This document shows positions 37,151 to 49,854 of a stretch of DNA of 64,000 nt, one piece after another. Location of the stretch: contig CM055101.1 in the NCBI GenBank assembly GCA_029204225.1, positions 35,581,648-35,645,647 on the forward strand, written 5' to 3'. Both the position numbers and the translations under genes were made by a program. The notes beneath the pieces were generated by a model. It did not search any database and had not been told where the DNA came from. It saw only the letters and a list, made by a program, of their open reading frames with translations. The number at the start of each line of letters is the position of its first letter. Positions within the stretch are counted from its first letter, which is position 1. This DNA is from Diphasiastrum complanatum. Taxonomy: Eukaryota; Streptophyta; Lycopodiopsida; Lycopodiales; Lycopodiaceae.

Positions 37151-39281
37151 GCTCCCTCTCAAAGCATCGTAGCCTTATGATCCCGAAACTGCTCCTTTGC
37201 CTCTCAAAGAGTCATTTGTCCAGAGCCTTTGTGAAGATATCAGCAACCATATCTTTCATTCCGATGAAGGTGGTCTGCATCATCTTCTTCTCAATCAGAT
37301 CCCTGATCAAGTGATACTTGATCGCAATGTGCTTCATCCTAGAATGGAACACGGGATCCTTCGTGAGGTGTATTGCAGAGGTGTTGTCCATCTGCAAGAC
37401 CAGTGGCTCGTTCCTTGTTTCGCTCAATTCGTCCAGGAACTGCCTTAGCCAAATTATTTCATTGGCCATCTTTGCTGCTACTACATACTCTGCTTCGTAG
37501 GACGACTGAACTACAATGGTCTGCTTCTTGTTGACCCAGAGAATTGCTGCTCATGATGCAATGGTGCATCCTCCTGAAACGCTTTTACAGTCGTCCCTGA
37601 GAGATGCCCAGCTAGCATTGTTGTAGAAAAGTATCTTGAGACCTGCACCATGACAATAACACAAGCCATAATTCCTCGTTAATTGAAGATATTGCAAAAT
37701 TCGTTTCGCAATCTTCCAATGTGTCGAGCCTGGATTCGTGCAGAATTGGCTCATCCTGAATACTGCATAAGCAATATCAGGATGTGTGTTGTCTGCAAGG
37801 TACATTAGTGAACCTATCAATCTTCTGTAGGGAGTGAGTTGCAGCTGTTCTCTTTCTTCCTCAGTCTTTGGACTGTCATCATTTGTTAGCACCGTTCTTG
37901 CGAGCATTGGAGTGTTCACTCCTTTGCAGTTCAGCATCCCAAAGTCTTCTAGGATCTTCTGGGTGTATCTGGGCTGGTGAAGGTATGACTTGCCTCCCTC
38001 ATAGTCTCTTTCAACTTGTAAGCCTAGGTAACACCTGGCTTCTCCCATATCCACTATCTCGAAATGTTTTGAGATGTCTGTCTTTACTTCAACAATTAGC
38101 CGCTCACTCATGCAAAGTATCAGAGTGTCATCCACATATACAGCCACTATGATGATCTGCCCATCTGTAACTCTGACATACACATTGGAGTCAGCCAACA
38201 AAGGCTTGAATCCCAATGATTTCAGGGCATGATCCTTCTTCTTGTACCATTGTCGGGCTGATTGTTTCAGACCGTAGATGCTTCTATGCATTCTGCATAC
38301 ATAGTCAAGAAGTGAATTTGAGACAAATCCTGGGGGTTGATCCATGTAGACTTCTTCATCTCATTCGACATGCAAGAAGGTTGTCTTCTCATCCACAATG
38401 TGGATTTTGAGGTCATAAGCTACTGCATATGCGAACAACAATCGTAGGGACGAATGTTTGATGACAGGAGAGAAGGTTTCAGAATAGTCAATGCCGTATC
38501 TCTGAGAGAAACCCTTTGCTACCAGTCTTGCCTTGTATTTCGTCACACTCTCGTCTGGTCCATATTTGAGTTTGAAAACCCATTTGCATTTGACAGTCTT
38601 CCGATGATGAGGTAATGGCTCTAACATCCATTCCTGGTTCTTCCTCATGGACTCCATCTCTTCGTTCATGGCTTGGATCCATTTGTCATTTTTTGGACCT
38701 TCAATCGCCTCCTCGAATGTCTGTGGTTTGCCACTGAACCCACAGAATTCTTCTGATGTGAAGGTTGAGCTGTCTGGCACAAATCTTGCTGACGCTCTTT
38801 GTGGTCTTGTCAACCTTCTGGGAGATCCTCCTGGAACAGCTATGCCTTTGCCCTTGTCTGCTCTGCTCGGTCCGGAACCATCTTGGTTTACAAAAACTGT
38901 GGCGGCAGACTGCCTCTCGAATCTCTCTTTGTCTGATTCGTCGCTTGAATGGGAGACGACTCGAAAATTTTCGTTTTCATATTCGTCCTCTGCTCCCTCT
39001 GACGTTGGCGGCAGGTCATAGTACTGTCTTTCCAGAACTTCATAGCTAACAGGGTCTTCGTTGGCCATTGTCCTGCTCTCGTCAAATTTGACATCCCTCA
39101 CTGTTTTCACAATGTTTGTGTCTGGCATGTAGATTCTATAGTATGATGAATTATTGTCATAACCCTTGCTCGGCTTTCTCATCAAGCTTCTTGCAAAGCT
39201 TATCAGGAATATGTGCATATGCTGCACAACCAAATATTCTGACGTGAGACAAGTTGGGCTTTCTACCCCACCATAGCTCAT
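37151..39281 (-). pseudogene. Copia E reverse transcriptase and RNase H
   Basis: On the minus strand, 38361-39281 encodes the integrase C-terminus and RT start (GFSQRYGIDYSETFSPVIKH). 37551-38345 encodes RT with AVYVDDTLIL (the YVDD catalytic box) and PDIAYAVFRMSQF. 37212-37469 encodes RNase H, ending HLIRDLIEKK and ADIFTKALDK. Breaks near 38350 and at about 37470-37550 separate the frames. Confidence 0.93.
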
Positions 39282-40407
39282 GTGGTGTCATGTGAGGAAC
39301 ACCAGATTTACCTGTCTTGTTCTGGATGTATGCGGCTGTAGCTACTGCTTCAACCCATAGTGCCCTTGGAGCCTTCGAATAGGCCATCATGCATCTGGCT
39401 GCTTCCATTAGGGTCCTGTTCTTTCGTTCAGCAACACCATTGTGCTGCGGTGTGTAGGCTGCAGTTCTTCTGTGAATGATGCCACGATCATTGCAGAAGT
39501 CAATGAAGCGATTCGAGATATACTCGCCATCTCGATCTTTTCTGATTTGCTTCACCTTGCTGCATGTGCATCTCTCAGTCCAATTCACATATTTTGTGAA
39601 TTTGTCGAGTGCTTCAGATTTATTCTGAATAAAATATACTCTGGCAAACTTGCTATAATCATCAATGAAGGTTATATAATAATTTGAACCTCCTAATGAG
39701 ATCACGTTGAATGGACCGCAGATGTCAGAGTGCACCAACTCCAGAATCTTTGTTGTTCTGTAGGAGTTTTTGACGAATGGTGTGCGTGACATCTTGCCTT
39801 TCAAACATGCATCACAGGTGGCCGAATTGGTTGCATTCGAGATGCTGACCCTTGTTATTGCTCTATGATGACTTGCCTGGTAGAGTGCCATTGAGTTCAT
39901 GTGACAGAGTCTTTTGTGCCACAGAGTGTCTGGCGAGTCATCATGAGTATGATGTATCTGATCTGCAAGTAGGCATACCTTCAGATGATATAGGTTCCCT
40001 TTCCTTCTGCCTTGAGCAATGAGAGTGCTGGTGCTGGCATCAATCACGTTGCATGCTTCGTTAGAAAACGTCACACGCATCCCTACATCTGCTATTCTTG
40101 CTACAGAGAGCAAGTCTTGCTGCAGAGTTGGCACGAATAGAAAGTCTTCAAGTCGTCTATCTCTGCCGAGGGTGTTGAGCCAGAGTGAACCAATACCGTT
40201 CACTTGATGTCTGGATCCATCTCCAAGAACTATGAATCTTGAGAGATCTGCACTTTTGAAATCAGACATGATTCGTCTTGATGTCACGAAGTACGAGGTG
40301 GCTCCCGAATCCAGGATCACCTCGTGTGTGTCAGACGTTGATGCTGCACACACATCTTCACAGATGTAGGTGGTCAAACAATTTTTGTTCGTTCTTTCTT
40401 CGCCCAT
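39157..40407 (-). pseudogene. Copia E protease and integrase
   Basis: An open minus-strand frame with protease motif ILDSGATSYFVTS, GAG-pre-integrase LWHKRLCHMNSMAL, and integrase motifs HSDICGP, RKDRDGEYISN and [20 protein letters not shown] frameshift leads into the RT block. Confidence 0.93.
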
Positions 40408-41460
40408 CTTCGAGCTCTCGGGCTCCTCAACATAGGAAGAACTATTATCGTTCTCCTATCTGTTCTATGCTGATCTATTTTTTGGGTTCTGGTGGCAATC
40501 CATGGCTGCATGACCCTTCTTATGGCAATGGATACACTCAATCTTGGGATTGAGCCAGCAGGTATCTATTGTATGCCCGTCTCTCTTGCATCTCGTGCAG
40601 GTCTTCTTGTCAATACCTTGTCGTTTCAACCTTCCTTTGGGTCTTCCAATTGCTTTTGCCGGTCCCCTCTACTTGCTGGTCACGATCCTGCCTTTGGTTC
40701 GACTCCCTCTTAGGCTTGAACTATTTCTTTGATTTTTCTTTGTTGCCGTAGAGTGCCTGGTCAGAACCATCTTTGTGATCAAGATGCTCTCTGGCCTCGA
40801 CTTCCTCTCGAATCTCGACAATTGCCTTTTCGAGGTTCGTGGTAGGATCTTTCGCGAGCAGGGTTCATGTAGTCTGGAAAGATCTAGGTAATGCTCTCAA
40901 TAGATATGTGAGCTGCTTCTCAGCTGATACTGCATTCTCTACTCCTGAGTTGTGTAGTGATAGAAATAGATCCTTAATCTTTCTCATGAAAGATGAAGGA
41001 TCTATTCCATCCCACTGCAGATTCGTCAGCTGATCCTCCAACTTCATAATTTGACTTCTTGATTTCGTCTGACATCTTGTGAGTAGTGTATCCCACATCT
41101 CTTTAGCTTTGGAGAGTGTAGTCAGGTCAAGTGTAAGGCTATCTTCGATGGAAGATGATACCAAGGCTACTGCTTTGTTGTTTTTCTCCCTCCATTCGCG
41201 TAGCTCCTTGCCTGTTGTCGAGGCATTTCTTTTGTGCCATCCACCCAGGGGAAGAGTCCTTCGTCCTTGAGTATCAAAGATGTCTTATCTTTTCAGGCTA
41301 GAAAGTTAGATCTTGAAGAATTAAGTATAGTGTAGATCTTGTTGTTGTTCATTGAAGCCATTGCTTCTTGAAGTCTGTTTTTCTTGTCGTTTGGTTGATT
41401 GTCTGAATGCTTGGCCTCCTGGATCTGCTAGCTTCTCGGATATGTTAGAATATGACAGGG
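40408..41460 (-). pseudogene. Copia E gag region
   Basis: The minus strand encodes a gag helical domain near 40865-41164 (KAKEMWDTLLTRCQTKSRSQ, LEDQLTNLQWDG) and Cys/His knuckle-like residues near 40500-40600. Several frames are needed. Confidence 0.8.
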
Positions 41461-41475
41461 TGGCTCTGATACCAC
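41461..41475 (-). other. Primer binding site of copia E
   Basis: On the minus strand, GTGGTATCAGAGCCA lies directly after the 5' LTR; iMet type. Confidence 0.9.
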
Positions 41476-42574
41476 TGAAGAGAAAATCAAGTCAGCGCTC
41501 TGATACCACTATTGGGAGTCGAGCAGCTCTCCGATACGAATGATGAGAATCGTGAGAAGAAAATTTCACGAAAAACATTCGCGACTCTCTTTCGAGATTC
41601 GGATGGAGTTCAGATGCGTTCGTTGCGCACTGCCAGCTGAAACACTCCTACAATCATCCAAAGGGTAGTCAGGTACTACTGATCTACGTTCATAAAATTA
41701 ATATAGCATTCGACTTCATTTCAACCAAGGTGCGAAAATAAACAAGAAAACTCAGACATATTCAAATAAACAGCAAAAGGATTCGACATTCAAGATCAGA
41801 CACAACCAGAAAATAATCTATATTGATTTTCTCTTATTTCTTCAGGGCACTGCATGCGAATCCACGCAGTGCGTTGGCGTGAGAGAAGCATGGTTCTCTC
41901 ACGAGTATTAGTCTCGCTAACTAGCGAACAATCAGATCTTCTGATCCTAGACATAATTGTCTTCTCGCACGCAGGCGAAGCTTCCGTCTATGTTCGTCTT
42001 GATTGCTTACTAGCATCAGATTACTTCTTGTTCTTCTTTTCTTACTCGGTTACACACTGTGTATCCTATTGATATATGTCAAGTATTATTCAGTAAGTAC
42101 AGTCTCTTTATGCAAATCTAAGATTAGAGTGATTAACCATTTACAACTAACCAGAGAATTACAAGAGTGGCAGTTTAGCCACGACCTAGGGAGTATCTGC
42201 TGACGTCATGCCATCAGGTCAGATCTTTGTACTTCTGATACTTGTGTGATCTCTGGTGGTACTCCTTGGAGCGTGAGGACATAACAGGTTTCATTTCCAC
42301 CGTTGGTTTCGTTTACCTTGTTCACCTTTCTCTCGTATAGGACCGCAAGGCAATCTCGTTCGTGGATCGTTCGTGTTCGCGAACCGTTGGTCTTTGTCTT
42401 CGTTGACTTTCGTGTTCACGAAACTCTTCGTGTTTCGTGTCTTCAGATGTTCGAGTTCGCGAAGATGCTCGTCATCATCTTCGTTGACTTTCGTGTTCGC
42501 GAAACTCTTCGTGTATCGTGTCGAGGGGCTGTAAGCTATCAAGGCTTTGTGTTCAGAAGCACTTTGTTTCTTCA
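41476..42574 (-). repeat. 5' LTR of copia E
   Basis: 1099 bp. Its internal edge contains a second iMet primer-site-like motif (plus-map GCTCTGATACCAC at 41497-41509), about 34 bp from the true one. Confidence 0.9.
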
Positions 42575-42579
42575 TTTGG

Positions 42580-42880
42580 ATAATAATCAATTGTCTTACT
42601 GAATTGGCTACGTCTAGTTTGGTAAGGACCACCACAGAGGCTTTTGATTTAGCTGAAAATGTTTGTGGAACATTTGTTTAAGCTTTATGGACTAGCAACT
42701 GACATTGTGAGCAATTGTGATCCGAAGTTCACCTCATATTTGCTAAACTAGAAACATCTTTGAATTCTACTTCTTCAGATAATCTTGAGTTGTACGATCA
42801 AACAAGAATAATTAACTAGATGTTGGAACATATGTTACAAGCATATGTTTTTTTTTTGGAGAGCTTAACTTTGTAGTGTA
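42580..42880 (+). pseudogene. Old Ty3 element, integrase core remnant
   Basis: The plus strand carries pieces reading TTEAFDLAENV, LFKLYGLATDIVSNCDPKFTS and RCWNICYKHM or LEHMLQAYV in shifting frames. They match the integrase core of the fragment ending at 36045. Confidence 0.7.
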
Positions 42881-45734
42881 ATCACCAATGTATTTTCTAT
42901 CTCTAAAGGTGCACTTTGCACATAGCTATCCTATCTATGTTAATCTTGTTTGGAGCAAGCTGGATGTAATTGCGTATAGTTTGTACTAGTGTTGAGAAAA
43001 CGTCCCTTAGATTTCCTTTCAATATCATTCATTTTCTAAGGCATGTTGGTTTTTGAAAGATGTCTTCTAAAATCTTTAACTCAAAAGTTTGGTGGATTAG
43101 ATCCTCCAAATAGTTGAGGCTACCATTAATTTTTACAGCTAACATGTTGGAAAACTTAGCACATCAATTAGGCTTTTATAATTTGGCGAAAATGTACATA
43201 TAAATAATGAAAAACTCAAAATTTTAGTGTAGTAAATGCAAAAATTATTGTTTTTATGAATTTTTTATGTCTAAGAAGGATCACAAATCTGACTCCCTTT
43301 GGAGTTATATTAGAGAAGTTCTTAATTTCCTAGTTTTATTACAAAAGCATACATTTTTGGAAAACAAAGTCATACATAAGCAATTCTCATCGTTTGCTCA
43401 AAAAAAAAATCCGTTGATTGCATAAAAAATTATATAAATACATAGACATTACATTGGCAGGGCCTTATTTGGATCCTTAAGACATTGTTAGTCATATGGT
43501 TACATTTACCCTTTAGACTCATGGGTCCCTATTGCACAGATTTGGCTAGTGCTCATAAGGCTGCTTAGCTTCAATGACCATATTTGTTGAGCTTCCTACA
43601 CTATTTTCAAAGAAGCTTTGTAATTCAAAACACAGAAAATCATAATAAGGACCCATTGTTTGAAGTAATGTGATAGATTTTTTTTTTTGAGAGTGGAGTT
43701 CAAGTTGGTTGCAAACATTGATTTTGTGTTAGTTTGTGGAGTTTGCCAAGATTCCATCAATGTTTATTGATGGAATTCAAGTTGTTTGCAAACAATTGGA
43801 GTTTGTCAGCATTCATCAATGTTGGTTGAAGACATAGTGATGTCAGACTAAGAAAGACTCAATTTTCAGCTCTAATTGTCACACAATTGATTGGCAAGTG
43901 TTAAACCTTTTGACTTTTTATCATAGTGCGAGGCTAGGCTTGGCTCAATTTGGCTGGTTGGCTTCCAGAGTTGGAACTACACTGAGTGAAAATGAGCTAG
44001 AAATTTGTGAATCCAAAATAGAAAACATGCATATGGCTATGCTTTAGTTAGAGATGGCAATTAGAGCATATGATGTGGCCACCTAAAGTCTTTAAGATCC
44101 TATTGGGCTTCAACTATAGTTTTGTCACGTTATGTACAATTCGGTGAGTATTGTCTCATACTTGGTCTTTTATTATTATTTATTACATAATGGATTGGTT
44201 GTGAGTGTTCTGCCCATATTACATAATTATTTATGAAAATGGAATTCCAAAGTTAATGATGAAGACTTTCCCTACATCTGACTTATAAGATGTGTGTTAA
44301 AAAAGAATTATTTGATTTTGTTCTATACTAGCTCCATATTCTCTCTCTCATAGTTAGTTGCCTTCAACTCATTTCCTCCAAATTTGATTCGTTAACTAGC
44401 TCTAACCAAAACTTTGAGATTATGTTAAAATTCATTATTTGCAAGTAAGTCCATGAAATGTGAAAATGAAAGACATTATTTGAATTTCAAAAAATTCACC
44501 AAAAAATGAAGGGAAGCATATTATAAAAAGGACAAAACTATCGAAGTAGTTTTTTAATTACATGTCAAAAAAAGAACTACTGGATAACATGTACTAGCTT
44601 CGGTGAGATCCATTAATAACTTGTCAAGGTTGCAAAAAAATAGCATGCTTATAGGTGTTGTTTGTGAAATATAGGGTATGATTGATGGGGTTTTAGACTA
44701 CGGAGTAGCCTTTTCTTTAGGTATGTCTTATGGTAAGCTAAACGAATAAACTCTTTATGATTTTATTTTATTATATTTTCATTTGTGTAACTCTTTGTTT
44801 AAACTGATATTCTTGACTATTTTGATTTAATGAGCTAGTTAATGTGCAATGTGCTACGTTTTTCATAGCCTCTCCTTCAAGCATGCCTTGAGGTAAGCTA
44901 ATGTAGTAAACTTTTTGTGTTCCAAACTGACTACATCAATACAAAGATATCTCATGCACTCCTTAAACTTCAATAGTATTCCTTTTATTTGGTATGGAAA
45001 ATTTTGAAGGAGTTTACATTATTGCAAATAAGCTTTCTTTGCTTTTTTTCCCTTTCTTTTTTTTCAATTCAATTAGCTCGTTATTCATGTTAAGTTACTA
45101 AATTTTTTATACTATTTTACTTAGATTAGCTAGTTAATGTCTAATGTGCTACATCTTAAAGACCAATCAAGTAGAACATGATGACCAATGAAGGCCCTAC
45201 CCTTGCCACTGGCAACCCAAAATCCAATTTTGAAATATGAAAATCTTCTTAACCTCGTAAAAGAAAGGCATCTATTTGGCAAAGGGTTTTTTGTAATAAG
45301 AATTGAACACCTATATTATATAAAGACCTTCTTTAATTTGGGTTGTGAATACAACTATCAGATCACGATCATGTGCCCAAGAATGTTTCACAGTAATAGC
45401 GCACTATGTGCTGTGATCTTACTTAGCTAGCTACAGATTGAATAACTATCTCTACTTCTTGAATAACTTTCACTCTCTCTAAGATCTCTGATCCTATGAA
45501 TCAGATAATTAAGATACAATGGAGTTCATTGAGGAACTCTGAATCACGCTATTGATCTGCGTGGATCTCTGTGTGATCACTCTCACTTCTTGCTCACTTA
45601 CTTATTCGTGAGTTGTCGTTATGTATATATACATGAAACAGTTACAATGATTGTGTGGGCAACGAGCGTGAAACAATGTAGTTACTAAAAAGTACTGAAG
45701 TGAACTGACTAGCTTGCTCTTGAGAGGATGTCAT

Positions 45735-45870
45735 TGTCGATGACTTCGGTGACTTCGAAGCCGGAGAAGTCGATGACGTGGACTTCGATATCAATGGAGA
45801 TGTGGCCAGGACTTCAATGACTTCGAAGTCGATGACGTGGACTTCGAAGTCGGAGACTTCGATGTTTATC
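45735..45870. repeat. Degenerate minisatellite with GACTTCGAAGTC units
   Basis: Irregular repeats of GACTTCGAAGTCG and GTCGATGACGTGGACTTCGA occur at least five times in 135 bp. Confidence 0.6.
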
Positions 45871-46498
45871 TTGCTTCTGCTTCAGTTGATTGATTGCACA
45901 GACGTTCGACTTTTGAGAGTAAGGTTGTATGTCGTTATAGAGAGAGAGTATTTTGATTGTAAATACTCCTAATCATAAAATTTCCAATTTTGATTGTAAA
46001 TACCCCTATGAATGTTGAATTTTAAGTTTTATTCATATGACAAGAGAAATCTTTTAGTTAGTTCTGAATGATGTTTTCTAAGGAGACTACAACTTCATAT
46101 GGTTTATAGCATATCCAAATATTGACATACTACATTAATCTACATATATGACATAATACAAAGTCACCATCATACTCATATTATAGAGCATTTAAATTCG
46201 AGATTTGAAAATGGTACCTAATATCATGATTATTTATTATAAATAAAATGTTCATATTTTTCTAAACTTAAAACAACATAATGTTTATTGACTTTTGTGG
46301 TTAATGGTGGATTGCATTTCGAAGAGCCTACTACTTTGTATTATCTACATAATGGCACATATTGATAATTTACTTTTATGTCAAAATGGAAAGTTGTCAT
46401 CATACTTTATATTATATAGCATTTGGTTTAACATTCTAAAATGCAAAATAAAATAACTAGCTTATATTATGATCATTGCATAATAATCATATTAAAAT

Positions 46499-46500
<2 letters not shown>

Positions 46501-46534
<34 letters not shown>
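46501..46534. repeat. (CA)n microsatellite
   Basis: 17 uninterrupted CA units. Confidence 0.95.
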
Positions 46535-46536
<2 letters not shown>

Positions 46537-46849
46537 TTACACTTTTACTAAATGATCATTGCTTTCTATTCCTGACACACTAATATCATTGTCTTGTGTA
46601 CAGTTTCCGGAAAAAAAAGTTGCTGAAAAACACTCAGTTGACAGATGGATTGAGATCGTTGACTATGGCTACTTTGCTGCGTAGTTTTTGATATAGCCAG
46701 ACAATTTGCTTGCTATGCTGCTATTGTCTGCATTTTGTTTTTTGTAAAAGAACTCGGTAAAAAACTTCTTCGGTTTAAGCAGCTTTTGTTCAACTGCAGT
46801 CGCACATCGACTTAATTTAATTTGGTGATAGCTAGTTAATGTACTTTTT

Positions 46850-48020
46850 CGGCTTTAGATATGGGCTTGATTTTTTAGTTTTTAATTTCTTTTCTCGTGT
46901 TTTTCTTGCTCCTTTGTTCTTTCTTCGGCTTTTTGTTCTGTTAGTTGGTCTTTCTTTATTATTCTGTCTATGTTATGTTTTTTTGTGTTGGCTTGTTTGA
47001 TTTGTTTGGATGATTTTTTTGGAATTTTTTTTCGAGTTTGCCTCATTTTGGTGTTCTTTGGTCTCTAGTTTTTGTGGGGTGTTGTCTTGGATTTTTTCTG
47101 GGGTTTGTTTTGCCTTACGTTCTCTCTCTCGTGCTTGAACTCGATGATGAACTAGTCTCCAATTCAGAAGCCGATTCTTGGTCGTCTGTGTGAAGTTTTT
47201 AGCTGTGTGTTTCCTCGTGTGTGCTCCTCGCACTGGCTTTATTGTTCTTTTTCGGGTGGATGGCGCCTTTATGGCATTTCTCTGCTCTGTTTCTGGTTGT
47301 CAGCTTTGGGATTTGCTGTTCACACTTCTTGCCTTGCTCTCTTGCTATTTATATTCTTCCTTTTGTTGTTATTGGTTTGTCTCTTTTTCTTCAAAGATGC
47401 ATCTCATTTTTCTAAAAAAGCAAACAATGAGAAATAAACAAGACTTCTGCTAGCTGATTTGCTCTGGCTTTGATTCTTGGGTGGTTTATGTGGCTCCTTT
47501 TGATTGCGTGGTGGTCTTGTGCGCCTGGTTGTTTTCTGGTGTTCCTTCGCTGCTGCCTGGTGGTTATTTGCTTGTTGGTTCTTCGACGTTGGGCTTCCTT
47601 TGGTGGTGTTTGTCCTTGGCTGCTGTGTTGGTTGTTCTGGGCTTTGTCCCCTTGCCCTCCATGTCTTCTGAGAAGGTGTGGTTTCCTTTCTAGGTTGTTT
47701 GGTGCTATTTTTTGGGCTTTTCTCTTGCTCTTTGCTGGTGTCTTCTTGTAGGACGTTTTTCCTTGCTAGTTTATTGCCTTTGTTTCTTGTTTGTTTTCTT
47801 TCTTCATTGTATTTTCTCTCTTGGGTTGGTCTCTGCTGTTCTCTAGGTGTCTTTTTTCATTGGTTTGTAAGTTGTTTATGTCCCTATGCTTTTGGGTTCG
47901 TCTTCATTTGTGTGTGGTTTTTGTTTCTGTTTTTTCTACCTCATTTTTTTACTACTTGTTTGTTTTCGCTTTGTCTTGTTTGGTTTTTTTTTAATGTTTT
48001 GCTTTTACAGATGTAACTAA
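46850..48020. other. Strand-asymmetric T/G-rich stretch
   Basis: The plus strand is very rich in T and G and poor in A for about 1.2 kb. Open frames here (for example 47178-47453 and 47678-48016) encode Phe/Leu/Cys-rich products. They reflect composition and are not supported as genes. Confidence 0.6.
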
Positions 48021-48108
48021 TTCTGGCTCTGCTTCAGTTTAGGAATGCACTGTTTTAGAAATAAGTCATTTCACTATTGATTTTAAGGTTGGCCAATTAC
48101 AGATATAA

Positions 48109-48132
48109 CCCCCCCCCCCCCCCCCCCCCCCC
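48109..48132. repeat. Poly(C) run of 24
   Basis: 24 consecutive C in otherwise AT-rich DNA. Confidence 0.9.
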
Positions 48133-48815
48133 TTTCACATTAACATGCACTTGTCTCTATGTTTGCATGGCGAGTTGTCTCTAGCACGTTGGCTTGCATT
48201 TTGAAGTCTTCCCAACCCTTCACAGCCCATATTCCCTTCAAAGAAATGCATTTCAATTCTAACCTTTCCAGTTGAAAGGTGATTGCTTAAAAAAAAAACC
48301 TTATAGCACCCTAAACTATATACTTGCATTTCAAAACACAAGACCTTAAATAAAATGGACCAGTGATATGTCAAGATTCAAATGGGCCAACTAGATTGGG
48401 GCGCTTTTTATTTCTTTTGTTTTCCTTTGCAAACGCAAAAAGACTGGTGTATATTCACAAAGCTTACAAGTCCAGCAAGATCAACATCCCAAGGATAAAA
48501 AGCAATCAAATCAAATTGCATCTCTCCGTTCAATACTTAACATCCAAGGTTGAAAAGGGGATGCTCCAGTGCTCGTCGTAATCTCAATTACCACGGTTTA
48601 AAAGTATGGGCTACAAGTGAAAGGTCCGAGCAAAGGGACTATTTTGATTCAATTTTTTTTGGGATTAACATACAATTTATAGCATCTCATTGTCATGGCC
48701 ATGGGCTTGCAAGGCCTTTCCTTCACTCGTCATTGCTTTTGCCGGCCAGAGAAGCAACAGGAAAGAGAGAGAGAGAGGGAGGGAGGGAGGGAGCGAGCGA
48801 GCGAGCGGAGGAGGA

Positions 48816-48938
48816 ATGGCGGAGGAGGAGTTGTCGTTGGAGCACGAGCTAGAGCAACAGCCTGCGGAGCATAAGGCCTCATTGGTTAGGCTGGATGAGG
48901 TGCTTCTTCCGGATTGCACAGCTGAAGAGTTGCTTCCG
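48816..48938 (+). CDS. First exon of an unrecognised plus-strand gene
   Basis: ATG 48816 follows a purine-rich leader (GA, GGGA and GAGC repeats at 48762-48806), common in plant 5' UTRs. The exon encodes 41 residues, MAEEELSLEHELEQQPAEHK through LVRLDEVLLPDCTAEELLP, and ends at CCG|GTAAAA in phase 0. An acidic, Glu/Leu-rich start. The exon at 55046-55289 begins in phase 0 and may be a later exon of the same gene. The family is not recognised. The overlapping minus-strand frame is a shadow of the repeats. Confidence 0.6.
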
Positions 48939-49854
48939 GTAAAACTACTCTCTATATCCCTCCTTTCTCCTAGCAGACAGAGAGACAGAGAGAGGAGTCG
49001 ATAGCGATTGGTCTTGTAGGTTGTGAGGATTCACATTTCCACATTTTGGTAAATGAGATAAATTGAATACTTTCTTTGAACAAAAAGTTAAAAGGAGTTT
49101 CATACTAAGGGCACTTATGCTACACTCACTCCATCCCAGAGTTAATTCACCACAAAGCAAACGGTTGGCTGTCTGATGACCAAATGCATCAATAGTCGGA
49201 AGTACGCCAGACAGGGAAAAGCGAGCGAGACTAGGTTTTAAGGAAAATTTGAAGAAATAGAGCTTAAATCTTTATGGTAGTCTGTGATGATTTTATATAG
49301 ACTATGAATAGCTATATCTGAAGGGCTAAACGTTCCCTGGCATTTGGGTCTTTGATTGTATCCTCCTATGGATTGGGGAGGCTTTACTGCCGCTGCTGTC
49401 ACTATTAATTTAACCTTGTTTTGATTAGCTAGCTTCTCGCTCCTCTGAAATTCTTGGCCCTGATGCTGGTTAGACTGTCAGATTTATAGGGTCAACAATT
49501 CTGTTCATTGTCTGTATGAATGTTTGGCAGCTAGAGGTAGGTTAAGATTTGAGACTGTTGAGTACTTGAGAAAAACTTTCTCCCAGGACGGCACCTACAT
49601 ATGAATTAGAAACGTTTTGATAGGAAAGAGAAAATTTTATTTTCAGAAAATGACACCATGGTGAGTTGGTGTATTTTTTCTTGAGTTGGGCTTGCCCAGG
49701 TCCATGCTATGCATGATGAAGTTGATGGTTCAAGACTTTGTGGTTGGACTCCATAGGGTTGAAGATTGCATGTCTCCTTTGTTATGTTAGGTATTATCCT
49801 AGACGTTAACATCGATATATAAAGCCATGGTGTGTACTTTGTCAAATCCTGGGA
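48939..49854. other. Presumed intron of the plus-strand gene
   Basis: No coding or repeat signal recognised apart from short purine tracts next to exon 1. Confidence 0.4.

Larger units (their letters stand above)
36051..42574 (-). mobile_element. Copia element E, complete structure, decayed coding
   Basis: A 6524 bp element in minus orientation. Its LTRs at 36051-37150 (3') and 41476-42574 (5') are about 1.1 kb each and have diverged by visible substitutions. Target duplication is TTTGG, the primer site is 41461-41475, and a polypurine-like GAGAGGGAGC lies next to the 3' LTR. It is inserted into an older Ty3 element. The coding region has frameshifts and stops. Confidence 0.93.
42881..46849. 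other. AT-rich intergenic DNA
   Basis: No supported gene. Small features are duplicated GTTTGCAAACA-type motifs near 43700-43820, a minisatellite of ACTTCGAAGTC units at about 45735-45870, and a CA microsatellite at 46501-46534. Confidence 0.5.

Noticed and set aside
47178-48016. Apparent membrane protein genes in 47.2-48.0 kb
   Set aside because: Phe/Leu/Cys-rich frames come from T/G-rich composition in several frames at once; no start context, splice sites or motifs.
48109-48132. Poly(C) run as a functional site
   Set aside because: A simple homopolymer, prone to sequencing error; no associated feature.
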